From: Pseudoselenomonas ruminantium
GTDB taxonomy: Bacteria > Bacillota > Negativicutes > Selenomonadales > Selenomonadaceae
Reading direction: 5' to 3'
NCBI RefSeq assembly: GCF_900113715.1
Contig: NZ_FOQK01000008.1
Location: forward strand, 1-64,000
Length of the DNA stretch: 64,000 nt
The position numbers and the translations under genes are program-made. Shown here piece after piece: positions 15,534 through 23,565 of the stretch. Numbering within the stretch: the first letter of the stretch is position 1; every line of letters begins with the position of its first letter. The notes beneath the pieces were generated by a model. It was not told the origin of the DNA. It made no database searches and was given only the letters and a program-made list of their open reading frames with translations.

Positions 15534-17033
15534 TTACAATTTACCTTTATTAGGAAAAAATGTTGCCAGCACTTTTTCATCCTGCGGTTTGCCAATATAA
15601 GCACCGAGCAGGAAGAACAGCAGCGAAACCGTAATACCGATGGTTATCTGATGCAGTCCTAGGACTTTGAATCCCATGCCCTGCGTCAAGCAATAAGCCA
15701 GCGTGCCGCCCCCCATCGACAGGATGGCACCAAGCTTGTTGGCCCGCCGCCAAAACAGTCCGAGCAGCAGCGTCCAGAAGAACGCCGTCTCCAAACCGCC
15801 AAAAGCAAACATGTTGATGATCCAGATAAGGCTAGGCGGCGTCAACGCAATGCAGAACACCACAACACCAATCACCGCCGTAGCCGCCATCGACAGTAGC
15901 CGAAGCTTGCCTGCGGACGGCTGGATGCCCCGCTTGGCCTTATGATGCAGATAAACATCCTTGATGATGGCCGAAGATGCGACAATCAGCAGCCCCGAAA
16001 TCGTCGAAATCGAAGCAGCCAACGGGCCGATGATGGCCAGGCCAACCAATGCTGGTGGCATTGCCGTGACAATCGTCTTCGGTATGATATAGTCAACACC
16101 GCCATAGCTCTGCAGGCTATCGGTCAGTACACCATGGGCAAGGATACCCGTGAAGTTAATACCGATATTCATGAAACCGACAACCACCGTACCGATAAGC
16201 ATTGCCCGATGCAAACTCTTCGTATCCTTGTAGCTGATGCCACGCACGACTGACTGAGGCAGGGCAATCGTACAGATACCGACGAGTATCCACTGCGTAA
16301 GATACAGGCCCACAGGCATATGCCCCGCTGACAACGGCTCCAGCATCTCCGGATGGTTGGCATGGATATTGGCCATGATATTGCTATAACCGCCACCTGC
16401 CTGCAAGACATAGTAGAGCAACAACACGATGCCAATCATCATCATGACTGCACAGCAAGTATCTGTTAGTGCCACCGCACGGAAACCGCCGATACTCGTA
16501 TAGATGACAACGACTAGGCCAAAAAGCAACAGCCCCATCTCATAACTGTAGCCCGTGACCGTTGCAAACAACTTCGCACCACCGACAAACTGTGCCGTCA
16601 TTGTCGCACAGAAGAACAGCACGATAATAAAAGCCGCCAGGCTCGCAAGACCATCCGACTGGAAACGCTCACGGATAATATCGACAACCGTCACCGCATC
16701 GAACTTGCGCGACAGCAGGGCCACGCGTTTGCCAAAAATTCCCAGCACCAGGAAAATCGCCGTGACCTGCACAACCGCCATATAAATCCAGCCAAAACCG
16801 ATCTGCCAGGCCATGCCGGGACCGCCGACAAACGAACTTACCGAGCTGTAAGTCGCCACGGTCGTCATCGCAAGAACGAAGCCGCCAAGATCGTGGCTGC
16901 CAATGAAATACTGCTGCACAAAATTATGGGCAAAGCCACGGGCTTGCACGCGGCGCACATAGAAGCCGATGCCGACCATCACAGCCATGAAGACCAGCAA
17001 GGGCAGCAGTGCTGCCGGATTGCCGTTATTCAT
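15534..17033 (-). CDS. panF: Sodium/pantothenate symporter
   Basis: 499 residues, about 13 transmembrane helices, of the sodium:solute symporter family. Characteristic stretches are FIGSHDLGGFVLAMTTVATY near the N-terminus, the YTSIGGFRAVALTD motif and AIIGPLAASISTISGLL. It imports pantothenate with Na+ for coenzyme A synthesis. The ATG at 17033 is chosen because GGGG is 10 bases upstream and it overlaps the end of the yhdT-like gene by 8 bases; the yhdT-panF pair is conserved in many bacteria. Confidence 0.92.
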   Translation of the reverse strand: MNNGNPAALLPLLVFMAVMVGIGFYVRRVQARGFAHNFVQQYFIGSHDLGGFVLAMTTVATYSSVSSFVGGPGMAWQIGFGWIYMAVVQVTAIFLVLGIFGKRVALLSRKFDAVTVVDIIRERFQSDGLASLAAFIIVLFFCATMTAQFVGGAKLFATVTGYSYEMGLLLFGLVVVIYTSIGGFRAVALTDTCCAVMMMIGIVLLLYYVLQAGGGYSNIMANIHANHPEMLEPLSAGHMPVGLYLTQWILVGICTIALPQSVVRGISYKDTKSLHRAMLIGTVVVGFMNIGINFTGILAHGVLTDSLQSYGGVDYIIPKTIVTAMPPALVGLAIIGPLAASISTISGLLIVASSAIIKDVYLHHKAKRGIQPSAGKLRLLSMAATAVIGVVVFCIALTPPSLIWIINMFAFGGLETAFFWTLLLGLFWRRANKLGAILSMGGGTLAYCLTQGMGFKVLGLHQITIGITVSLLFFLLGAYIGKPQDEKVLATFFPNKGKL

Positions 17034-17289
17034 CACGGTCAGCCCCCTTCCCTTCCTCAAGCTCCATATCCCGGAACACGAATCTTGTCAGCAGCTTCAC
17101 CAATACGATGGCAAAGAACCAGACACCGAGGCTCGAGGTCACTGCCCAAAGCGGCAGGCCAAAAAGCTCGCCTTTGACACCAGCGAGCCCAAAGCCGGCA
17201 AAGATCCAGAACACAATAAGAACCAGCAGAGCTGCCCCGGTCCATCCGGCTTCGCGGCATATCTGCTGGTATTTTTCAAATTCAGACAT
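17026..17289 (-). CDS. yhdT: YhdT-family small membrane protein (DUF997)
   Basis: 87 residues starting MSEFEKYQQICREAGWTGA with two transmembrane helices (about 19-40 and 50-75). DUF997/YhdT proteins are encoded directly upstream of panF and are thought to be accessory to it. AAAGGGG lies 8 bases before the ATG at 17289. A sigma-A-type promoter is found just upstream. Confidence 0.88.
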   Translation of the reverse strand: MSEFEKYQQICREAGWTGAALLVLIVFWIFAGFGLAGVKGELFGLPLWAVTSSLGVWFFAIVLVKLLTRFVFRDMELEEGKGADRDE

Positions 17290-17345
17290 ATAAAAATCCC
17301 CTTTCTGTACAGTCGCACCATCCTGTGCGTACCGTCGTACCAAAT

Positions 17346-17374
17346 AGTGTACCGCAGAAAGAGGATTTTATCAA
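17346..17374 (-). promoter_or_regulatory. Promoter of yhdT-panF
   Basis: On the minus strand -35 TTGATA (17369-17374) and -10 TACACT (17346-17351) are separated by 17 bases. It sits between the M48 protease stop codon and yhdT. Confidence 0.6.
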
Positions 17375-17376
17375 TC

Positions 17377-18504
17377 TTATTTGATGGAGTTGAGACGATC
17401 AGCCAACGTCTGCGCCGCTTCATCGTCTGCGGTGCAGGTCAGGATGGGCTGTGCCCCCATCATGACCGTATTGCCATTCGCCGTGACGCCAGCTTTGTTA
17501 TGGCCGTTATGATAGGCGGCTGCCAGATTGCCCATGACGAAATACGAACGCTCCTTGGTGCTCATGCCGCCAGCCGGTGCCGGCGTGACGAATTTCTTGC
17601 CATTGACATAGACCACGCCGTCCTTATCCGTGACATGCTTGCCGCTGTAAGCCGTCAGCTTCTTCGCGTAATTGTCGCGGCGGGCAGCATGGTTCGGATG
17701 GTCAGACGGGTTGAACCAGAGAGCTGCACCGCTCTGGCTGTTATTGCCGAGCTTGTCGATGACGCGCTGCCAGATAGCAGCACAGGCCCCTGGATTGTAA
17801 TTGGAATGCGTCATGTATTCCCAGGAAAGGTTGTCCGCCTCCCACTCGTTGCTCTTAGTCGCATGTACGACGCCATTCTTGAGCGCCATCCCCGCTACCA
17901 TATCGGTAAGGTCCGTTCCCCCAGCCACCGATGAGGCCACAGATGCCAACAGCTGCTTGTCCAACGTCTTCACCATGCCATTCGCTGCATGGGATTTCTG
18001 CCCATGGCCCATCTCGTGGCCGACAATGACAGCCAGCTCATCATCACAGGAAATGTAGTCGAAGGCACCATGATTGACACTCATGACATGCCCTAAACCA
18101 CAGAAGGCGTTGAACGAGTCGTCCGGATTCAGGTAATAATAGTAGGGATGCTTGTCGATCGAGGCATCCACCGCGCGGACTGCAGCCGTCATATTCTGCA
18201 TCATATTTTCCAGACGCCAGTTCAGATTCTCATTATAGTCAACGCCGGTCTTGTTGCGCCAATCGTTATACATCACCTGCCGTCCATTTGGGTCGTTGTC
18301 CAGATAATCCGTCTGCTGCTTGATCTGCGAACGCAGCTGCGCATATTTCACCCCCGTCACGACGATGCTGCCGATATCGTTGATATTGCTGAGCGAAAAA
18401 GCCTCTGCCGTTGCCGGCGGAGCGATTGCCAGCTCACCACCCACCAAAGAAGCACTGAGCAGCATAGCAGCGGCAGCTTTGCGCGATATTTTTTTGAATT
18501 CCAC
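17377..18504 (-). CDS. Exported M48-family metalloprotease
   Basis: 375 residues with a signal peptide (residues 1-35: FKKISRKAAAAMLLSASL...). The zinc motif HEMGH is in VIVGHEMGHGQKSH, and a downstream Glu ligand is in EWEADNLSWEYM. It is a single-domain peptidase, probably periplasmic, related to YggG/LoiP and BepA-type proteases that act on envelope proteins. A GTG start at 18504 is used: GGAGGG lies 7 bases before it, while the upstream ATG has no ribosome site. Confidence 0.85.
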   Translation of the reverse strand: MEFKKISRKAAAAMLLSASLVGGELAIAPPATAEAFSLSNINDIGSIVVTGVKYAQLRSQIKQQTDYLDNDPNGRQVMYNDWRNKTGVDYNENLNWRLENMMQNMTAAVRAVDASIDKHPYYYYLNPDDSFNAFCGLGHVMSVNHGAFDYISCDDELAVIVGHEMGHGQKSHAANGMVKTLDKQLLASVASSVAGGTDLTDMVAGMALKNGVVHATKSNEWEADNLSWEYMTHSNYNPGACAAIWQRVIDKLGNNSQSGAALWFNPSDHPNHAARRDNYAKKLTAYSGKHVTDKDGVVYVNGKKFVTPAPAGGMSTKERSYFVMGNLAAAYHNGHNKAGVTANGNTVMMGAQPILTCTADDEAAQTLADRLNSIK

Positions 18505-18616
18505 TAAAAATCCCTCCAAATCAACCAAGAATTGTTATCATCCTCCTCGATTATACTTATATAGACTGACTATTTCAACCATAATCAGATAATTCTCACA
18601 AAACTTTAACCATGAT

Positions 18617-18658
18617 AAAAGCCTCCCTTAATTTTATCAGCAAAATCAAAGGAGGCTG
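18617..18658 (-). terminator. Terminator of metY
   Basis: On the minus strand AGCCTCCTTTGATTTT...AAAATTAAGGGAGGCT forms a stem followed by TTTTATC. It lies 14 bases after the metY stop. Confidence 0.75.
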
Positions 18659-18671
18659 TTCGTTATTTATA

Positions 18672-19967
18672 TCAGTCTACCGCCTGGAAAGCCTGATCGA
18701 GATCATAGATGATATCGTCAATATGCTCCGTACCGATGGACAGGCGGACAGTCGCCGGCGTGATGCCCGAAGCGGCCAGTTCCTGCTCATTCATCTGGCT
18801 ATGCGTCGTCGATGCCGGATGGATAACGAGGGACTTGACGTCAGCGACGTTGGCCAACAGGCTGAATACCTTCAGATGATCGACAAACTTCTTGGCTTCT
18901 GCCGCACCGCCAGCAATCTCGAAGGTAAAGATGGAGATACCGCCATTCGGGAAGTATTTCTTGTAAAGCTCATGATCCGGATGGTCGGCTACTGCCGGAT
19001 GGTTGACCTTGGCGACCTTCGGATTCTTCGCCAGATAGTCGACAACCTTGAGTGCGTTCTCCACATGGCGCTCGACGCGCAGCGACAGGGTCTCTGTCCC
19101 CTGCAGCAGCAGGAAGGCGTTGAACGGCGAGATAGCCGCTCCCTCATCGCGCAGGATCAAGGCACGGATATAGGTGACAAAGGCCACCGGGCCCAGCGCT
19201 TCGTAGAAGCTTACGCCATGGTAGCTCTCATTCGGCTCGACAAGCTGCGGGAACTTGCCCGAAGCCTTCCAGTCGAACTTGCCGCTCTCGACGATGACAC
19301 CGCCCAGCGTCGTGCCATGACCGCCGATGAATTTCGTCGCCGAATGGACGACGATATCTGCCCCATACTCGAACGGACGCAACTGATACGGCGTCGCAAA
19401 GGTGCTGTCAACAACCAGCGGCAGACCATGCTTATGAGCGATAGCCGCTACCGCCTCGATATCGATGAGGTTGGCATTCGGATTGCCGATGGACTCGATG
19501 TAGACAGCGCGGGTATTTTCCTGGATTGCATCCTCGAATACCTGCACACCCTGCGTCGGGTCAACAAAGGTCGTCTCCACGCCATGGCTAGGGAAGGTAT
19601 GGGCAAAGAGATTATAGGTACCACCATAGATCGTCGTCGCAGCCACGATATGCTGGCCATGGTGCACGAGAGCCTCCAGGGCATAGGTCACAGCAGCGGC
19701 ACCCGAGGCTACCGCCAGAGCCGCCGAGCCGCCCTCCAGCGCTGCAATGCGCTTCTCGAATACATCTTCCGTCGGGTTCGTCAGACGGCCATAGATATTG
19801 CCGCCTTTCTTCAGAGCGAAGCGGTCAGCAGCATCCTCGCAGTCGCTGAACACATAAGACGTCGTCTGATAGATGGGAACGGCACGGGCATCGGTGGCTG
19901 GATCAGCCTGCTCCTGACCGACATGGAGCTGCAGGGTCTCAAATCTGTATTTTCTCTCTTCACTCAT
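18672..19967 (-). CDS. metY: O-acetylhomoserine sulfhydrylase (PLP enzyme)
   Basis: 431 residues, Cys/Met-metabolism PLP family. The N-terminus [12 protein letters not shown], the PLP lysine in [11 protein letters not shown] and the C-terminal [16 protein letters not shown] are diagnostic of O-acetyl-L-homoserine sulfhydrylases. It makes homocysteine (or methionine with methanethiol) from O-acetylhomoserine in the cytoplasm. The ATG at 19967 follows AGAGG. The gene is monocistronic, with its own consensus promoter, an adjoining operator and a terminator. Confidence 0.93.
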   Translation of the reverse strand: MSEERKYRFETLQLHVGQEQADPATDARAVPIYQTTSYVFSDCEDAADRFALKKGGNIYGRLTNPTEDVFEKRIAALEGGSAALAVASGAAAVTYALEALVHHGQHIVAATTIYGGTYNLFAHTFPSHGVETTFVDPTQGVQVFEDAIQENTRAVYIESIGNPNANLIDIEAVAAIAHKHGLPLVVDSTFATPYQLRPFEYGADIVVHSATKFIGGHGTTLGGVIVESGKFDWKASGKFPQLVEPNESYHGVSFYEALGPVAFVTYIRALILRDEGAAISPFNAFLLLQGTETLSLRVERHVENALKVVDYLAKNPKVAKVNHPAVADHPDHELYKKYFPNGGISIFTFEIAGGAAEAKKFVDHLKVFSLLANVADVKSLVIHPASTTHSQMNEQELAASGITPATVRLSIGTEHIDDIIYDLDQAFQAVD

Positions 19968-20000
19968 GGCGATTACCTCTTTTCGTAAGCTATGTGTTTT

Positions 20001-20057
20001 TGTAAACATATCTGATTAATATGTTTACATTATATCTGTAACATTGTTAAGTGTCAA
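20001..20057 (-). promoter_or_regulatory. metY promoter with start-site operator
   Basis: The minus strand has a near-consensus sigma-A promoter: TTGACA (20052-20057), 17 bases, TATAAT (20029-20034). Immediately after the -10 box is a perfect inverted repeat, TGTAAACATAT - 7 bases - ATATGTTTACA (20001-20029), covering the expected transcription start. This is where a repressor would bind. No SAM riboswitch fits in the short leader, so control is probably by a protein. Confidence 0.75.
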
Positions 20058-20071
20058 TACTTTTTGTAAAA

Positions 20072-20109
20072 AAAAAACAGGCTTTTGGCCATTTCTTGCC
20101 AAAGCCTGT
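20072..20109 (-). terminator. Terminator after the 200-residue exported-protein gene
   Basis: On the minus strand ACAGGCTTTGGC and GCCAAAAGCCTGT form a stem followed by nine T. Confidence 0.85.
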
Positions 20110-20115
20110 CTACTC

Positions 20116-20718
20116 TCATTTTATATTCGTTTTCCAACTCCAGACGCGGTCATGGACTGCAGCCTCGCGCAGGGCATCATCCATAGCTTCCGCCACCAGC
20201 CGTGTCACCTCGCCGGAGGGCATGTATTCGTCATCATAGCGGCGCGATCCCTCCTTCTTGAAGACCTCGTCTTTCTTGCGGTCATAGCCGACAATCTGCA
20301 CCGCCGCGTAGCTGTGGAGTATCTGCCCGCGCCGCCAGTTCCAGCTCATATAGGTATACTGCTCATACCCAGTGACCACCGGCACGACCACGAGGTCAGC
20401 CTGCAGCTTTGCGGCCAGCGGCTTCACGATATCCTTCAGCCGCGGCTTGCCGCCGACCTCATCGGCCGTCTCTGCCAATGCCGCCAGGCACTGCCGCTCC
20501 GGAATGAATTCCACAGCCTTGAGCGTCTCGTTGAGCGGCACATGCAGGCTGCGGTCTACCTGCCGCTCCAGGCCGTCAATCACCTGCTGCGACGGCTGAT
20601 AGCAGCTCTGTACCCGCAGCGGCAGCTGCGCGACCCGCAAGGGAACCCGCTCGGCCGCACTTGCGGCCGCAGTCAGGAACAACATGACAAGAAATGCCAG
20701 CAATGCAATACGGCGCAT
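20116..20718 (-). CDS. Exported hypothetical protein
   Basis: 200 residues. A signal peptide (RRIALLAFLVMLFLTAAASA, cleavage about 22) is followed by a mixed alpha/beta domain (DIVKPLAAKLQADLVVVPVV, SYAAVQIVGYDRKKDEVFKK) that resembles envelope proteins of the GNA1162/CsgG-like nucleotide-free fold. That similarity is a weak impression. The ATG at 20718 is set by GGGAGGAG 5 bases upstream. It starts 22 bases after the YitT-family gene and is probably co-transcribed. Confidence 0.65.
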   Translation of the reverse strand: MRRIALLAFLVMLFLTAAASAAERVPLRVAQLPLRVQSCYQPSQQVIDGLERQVDRSLHVPLNETLKAVEFIPERQCLAALAETADEVGGKPRLKDIVKPLAAKLQADLVVVPVVTGYEQYTYMSWNWRRGQILHSYAAVQIVGYDRKKDEVFKKEGSRRYDDEYMPSGEVTRLVAEAMDDALREAAVHDRVWSWKTNIK

Positions 20719-20740
20719 GCTTTCTCCTCCCTTCATCGAA

Positions 20741-21616
20741 TCAATGGATCGCCTTTTTCTTGAACCGTCCGCCGATGATGTCGTGGACGGCGTTGATGGT
20801 GACGAATGCGTTCTCCTCCTTCTCCAGCACGATTTCCTTGAGCTTGTCGACCTCCAGGCGCGTGACGACACAGTAAAGCACTTCCTTGCTCTCCCCCGTA
20901 TAGCCGCCAGCACCATGCAGCAGCGTCACACCGCGGCCCAGGCGATCATTGAGTGCCGACGTGATCTCATCATGCTCATTCGTCACGATCATGACGGCAT
21001 ACGACTCATCGAGGCCCTTGATGACCACATCGATCATCTTCGAGATGACGAAGTAGGCCACGAGGGAATACATCGCCTTGTCCCAGCCATAGAGCAGGCC
21101 CGCGCTCGACAGGATGAAGAGATTGATGAACATGACGACCTCGCCGACCGAGAACACCGACTTCTTATCCATGATGATGGCGACGATCTCCGTGCCATCG
21201 AGACTGCCGCCCGCACGGATGATCAGCCCGACGCCCAGACCGTCGATGATGCCGCCAAAGATGGCCGCGAGGAACGGGTCGTCAGTGACCTGCGGAAAGG
21301 GCGAAAACACCGCAGACCATACAGCCAGGAAACAGATGGCGACCAGGGTCGCAATGGCAAAATTCTGTCCGATCTGCTTATAGCCCAGATATAGGAACGG
21401 GATGTTGAGCAAAACCAGGAATACACCAAGGGACAAACCCGTCAGCGAGCTCATCATGATCGAGACACCGACGATGCCGCCATCGATGACTTCATTCGGG
21501 ATCAAAAACAGCTCCAAGCCCACTGCCGCAATGATCGCGCCGAAGAATATCGTCAGGTACTTCTTCACATAAAACGACTTGGGCCGGTGCTGAACAATCT
21601 TTTTCTTTTCTTCCAT
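20741..21616 (-). CDS. YitT-family membrane protein (DUF161/DUF2179)
   Basis: 291 residues: five or so transmembrane helices (about 20-185), then a cytoplasmic DUF2179 domain (about 220-285) with RGVTLLHGAGGYTGESKEVL and a VDKLKEIVLEKEENAFVTI segment. This is the standard YitT/YqfU architecture in Firmicutes. The substrate is unknown. The gene starts at 21616 on the minus strand and diverges from the fructose operon. Confidence 0.9.
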   Translation of the reverse strand: MEEKKKIVQHRPKSFYVKKYLTIFFGAIIAAVGLELFLIPNEVIDGGIVGVSIMMSSLTGLSLGVFLVLLNIPFLYLGYKQIGQNFAIATLVAICFLAVWSAVFSPFPQVTDDPFLAAIFGGIIDGLGVGLIIRAGGSLDGTEIVAIIMDKKSVFSVGEVVMFINLFILSSAGLLYGWDKAMYSLVAYFVISKMIDVVIKGLDESYAVMIVTNEHDEITSALNDRLGRGVTLLHGAGGYTGESKEVLYCVVTRLEVDKLKEIVLEKEENAFVTINAVHDIIGGRFKKKAIH

Positions 21617-21795
21617 AGGTTCACACTCCCGTCATAGACTTCTACCTATTTATATTATAGCCAATTTCTTGCTTTTCCTGCCATTAATTTTTAATAAAAT
21701 TCGTGACTTTGGTCAACCATTATCGTTTTGGTCGGTGTTTTTTGCCAGACTATGCTCTTTTATAATTTTTTTTGCTGGGTTTATCGTGCTTTTGA

Positions 21796-21824
21796 TTGAC
21801 TTTGGCGGACTTTAGTTGTATTAT
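21796..21824 (+). promoter_or_regulatory. Promoter of the fructose operon
   Basis: -35 TTGACT (21796-21801), 17-base spacer, -10 TATTAT (21819-21824), about 25 bases before fruR. The octamer GACTTTGG overlaps the -35 box (21798-21805) and also occurs at 21705-21712; a TTTTGGTC copy lies near 21725. These could be operator half-sites for a DeoR-type regulator. The rest of 21617-21795 is AT-rich with no gene. Confidence 0.55.
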
Positions 21825-21848
21825 ATTAAGAAATAAGGAGTGATAGCC

Positions 21849-22600
21849 ATGCTTACGGAAGAACGTTATGCAACGATTCTCCGCATTCTCGAAGAGAAAA
21901 AGGCTGTTACCGTACTGGATCTGACCAAGGCCCTCGATGCCTCGGAATCCACGGTCCGCCGCGACTTAACGGCGCTGCACAAAAGCGGCCGCCTCTACAA
22001 AGTCTATGGCGGCGCTACTTCCATCGACAACAATTACAGCTCGTCGGAGGAAGATATGAAGACGAAGCGCGATCTTTACCCTGAGGAAAAGATCGCCATT
22101 GCCCGCAAGGCAGCCAGTCTCATCAAGCGCAGGGATTTCGTCTACATCGATGCCGGTTCTACCACCTTGCGCATGATTGACTTCTTGACTGTGAAACCAG
22201 TGCCGTGTATGTAACGAACGGCATTTCCCATGCAGCCCGTCTTGCTGCCAAGGGTTTCAAGGTCTTCATCCTCGGCGGTGAAATCAAGGCCGTCACTGAA
22301 GCTGTGGTCGGTACAGAGGCACTGAATAATCTGAAAGCTTACAACTTTACGAAAGGATTCTTCGGTACCAACGGTATCAGCACCAAATCCGGTTTTTCTA
22401 CGCCAGACTCGAGCGAAGGCATCATCAAAGGAGCAGCGCTTTCCCGCTGCAGTCATGCGTTCATCCTGGCCGACCGGTCGAAATTCAATAAAATTTCGCC
22501 TATTACCTTTGCTAATATCTCCAGTGCCTCAATCATCACAGGCCAGCTGGAAGATAAGAAGTATCGGGACTACACTACTATCATCGAGGGGGATTTATAA
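21849..22600 (+). pseudogene. fruR: DeoR-family fructose operon regulator, frameshifted
   Basis: The first part (from ATG 21849 to a stop at 22212) contains the DeoR winged helix (TVLDLTKALDASESTVRRDL) and the start of the sugar-phosphate domain (FVYIDAGSTTLRMIDFLT). The rest continues in another frame as SAVYVTNGISHAARLAAKGF to the end at 22600. Removing one TG from ACTGTGAAA (22188-22196) restores FLTETSAVYVTNG, the expected family sequence. A two-base TG duplication has therefore split the gene. Either the regulator is lost, so fruKA may be constitutive, or this is slippage or a sequencing error. AAGGAG precedes the start. Confidence 0.75.
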
Positions 22601-22603
22601 CTC

Positions 22604-23512
22604 ATGATTTACACCGTAACATTCAACCCATCGCTGGACTACATCGTCCGCCTGGACAAGTTCACTGCCGGCACTATCAACCGCGTGAACTACGAACAGG
22701 TTCTGGCTGGCGGCAAGGGCATCAACGTGTCCATCGTCCTGCAGAACCTCGGCCATGAGAGCACGGCGCTCGGTTTCCTCGCCGGCTTCACGGGCGAAGA
22801 GATCAAGAACCAGCTCAAGGACTTCGGCGTCAAGAGCGACTTCGTCCAGCTTGAGAAGGGCTTCTCGCGCATCAACGTCAAGGCCAAGGCTGACTGCGAG
22901 ACCGAAATCAACGGTCAGGGCCCGGACATCAGCGAAGCCAAGCGCGAAGAGCTTTTCGCACAGCTCGACAAGCTGCAGGAAGGCGACACCCTCGTCCTGG
23001 CTGGCTCGATTCCGAAGACCCTGCCGGATGACATCTATCAGAAAATCATGGCCCGCCTTGACGGCAAGGGCATCCGCATCGTTGTCGATGCCGAGAAGAA
23101 CCTGCTCCTGAACGTCCTGCAGTATCATCCGTTCCTCATCAAGCCGAATAACCACGAGCTCGGTGACATGTTCGGCGTGAAACTCACGACGGATGAGGAA
23201 ATCATCACCTATGCCAAGAAACTCCAGGAAAAAGGTGCCCAGAACGTGCTGATCTCCATGGCTGGCGACGGTGCCATCCTGCTGACGGCCGAGGGCAAGT
23301 CCTACAAATGCCCGGCACCGAAAGGCAAGCTCATCAACTCCGTCGGCGCCGGTGATTCGATGGTAGCTGGCTTCATCACGGGCTTCATGGAATCCAATGG
23401 CGACTTCGAGAAAGCCTTCCACATGGGTGTCGCCACCGGCTCGGCTTCCGCCTTCAGCGAAAACCTCGCTACGCGTCCGGAAGTTGAAGCACTGCTGGCC
23501 ACCATTGCCTAA
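22604..23512 (+). CDS. fruK: 1-phosphofructokinase
   Basis: 302 residues, PfkB/ribokinase family. It shows the N-terminal TFNPSLDYIVRLDKF, the substrate motif GGKGINVS (about 34-41) and the C-terminal catalytic motif NSVGAGDSMVAGF with its Asp base. It phosphorylates fructose 1-phosphate to fructose 1,6-bisphosphate after PTS uptake. It begins 4 bases after the regulator's stop, with GAGGGGG just upstream, and is followed by fruA in one operon. Confidence 0.95.
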   Translation: MIYTVTFNPSLDYIVRLDKFTAGTINRVNYEQVLAGGKGINVSIVLQNLGHESTALGFLAGFTGEEIKNQLKDFGVKSDFVQLEKGFSRINVKAKADCETEINGQGPDISEAKREELFAQLDKLQEGDTLVLAGSIPKTLPDDIYQKIMARLDGKGIRIVVDAEKNLLLNVLQYHPFLIKPNNHELGDMFGVKLTTDEEIITYAKKLQEKGAQNVLISMAGDGAILLTAEGKSYKCPAPKGKLINSVGAGDSMVAGFITGFMESNGDFEKAFHMGVATGSASAFSENLATRPEVEALLATIA

Positions 23513-23565
23513 TCATTTGCTAGTATCATAAAATCATTATACATTATTCAAAAAGGAGAGATACC

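Noticed and set aside
19967-20060. SAM riboswitch before metY
   Set aside because: The promoter is too close to the start codon (leader about 55 bases) and no aptamer motifs are present.
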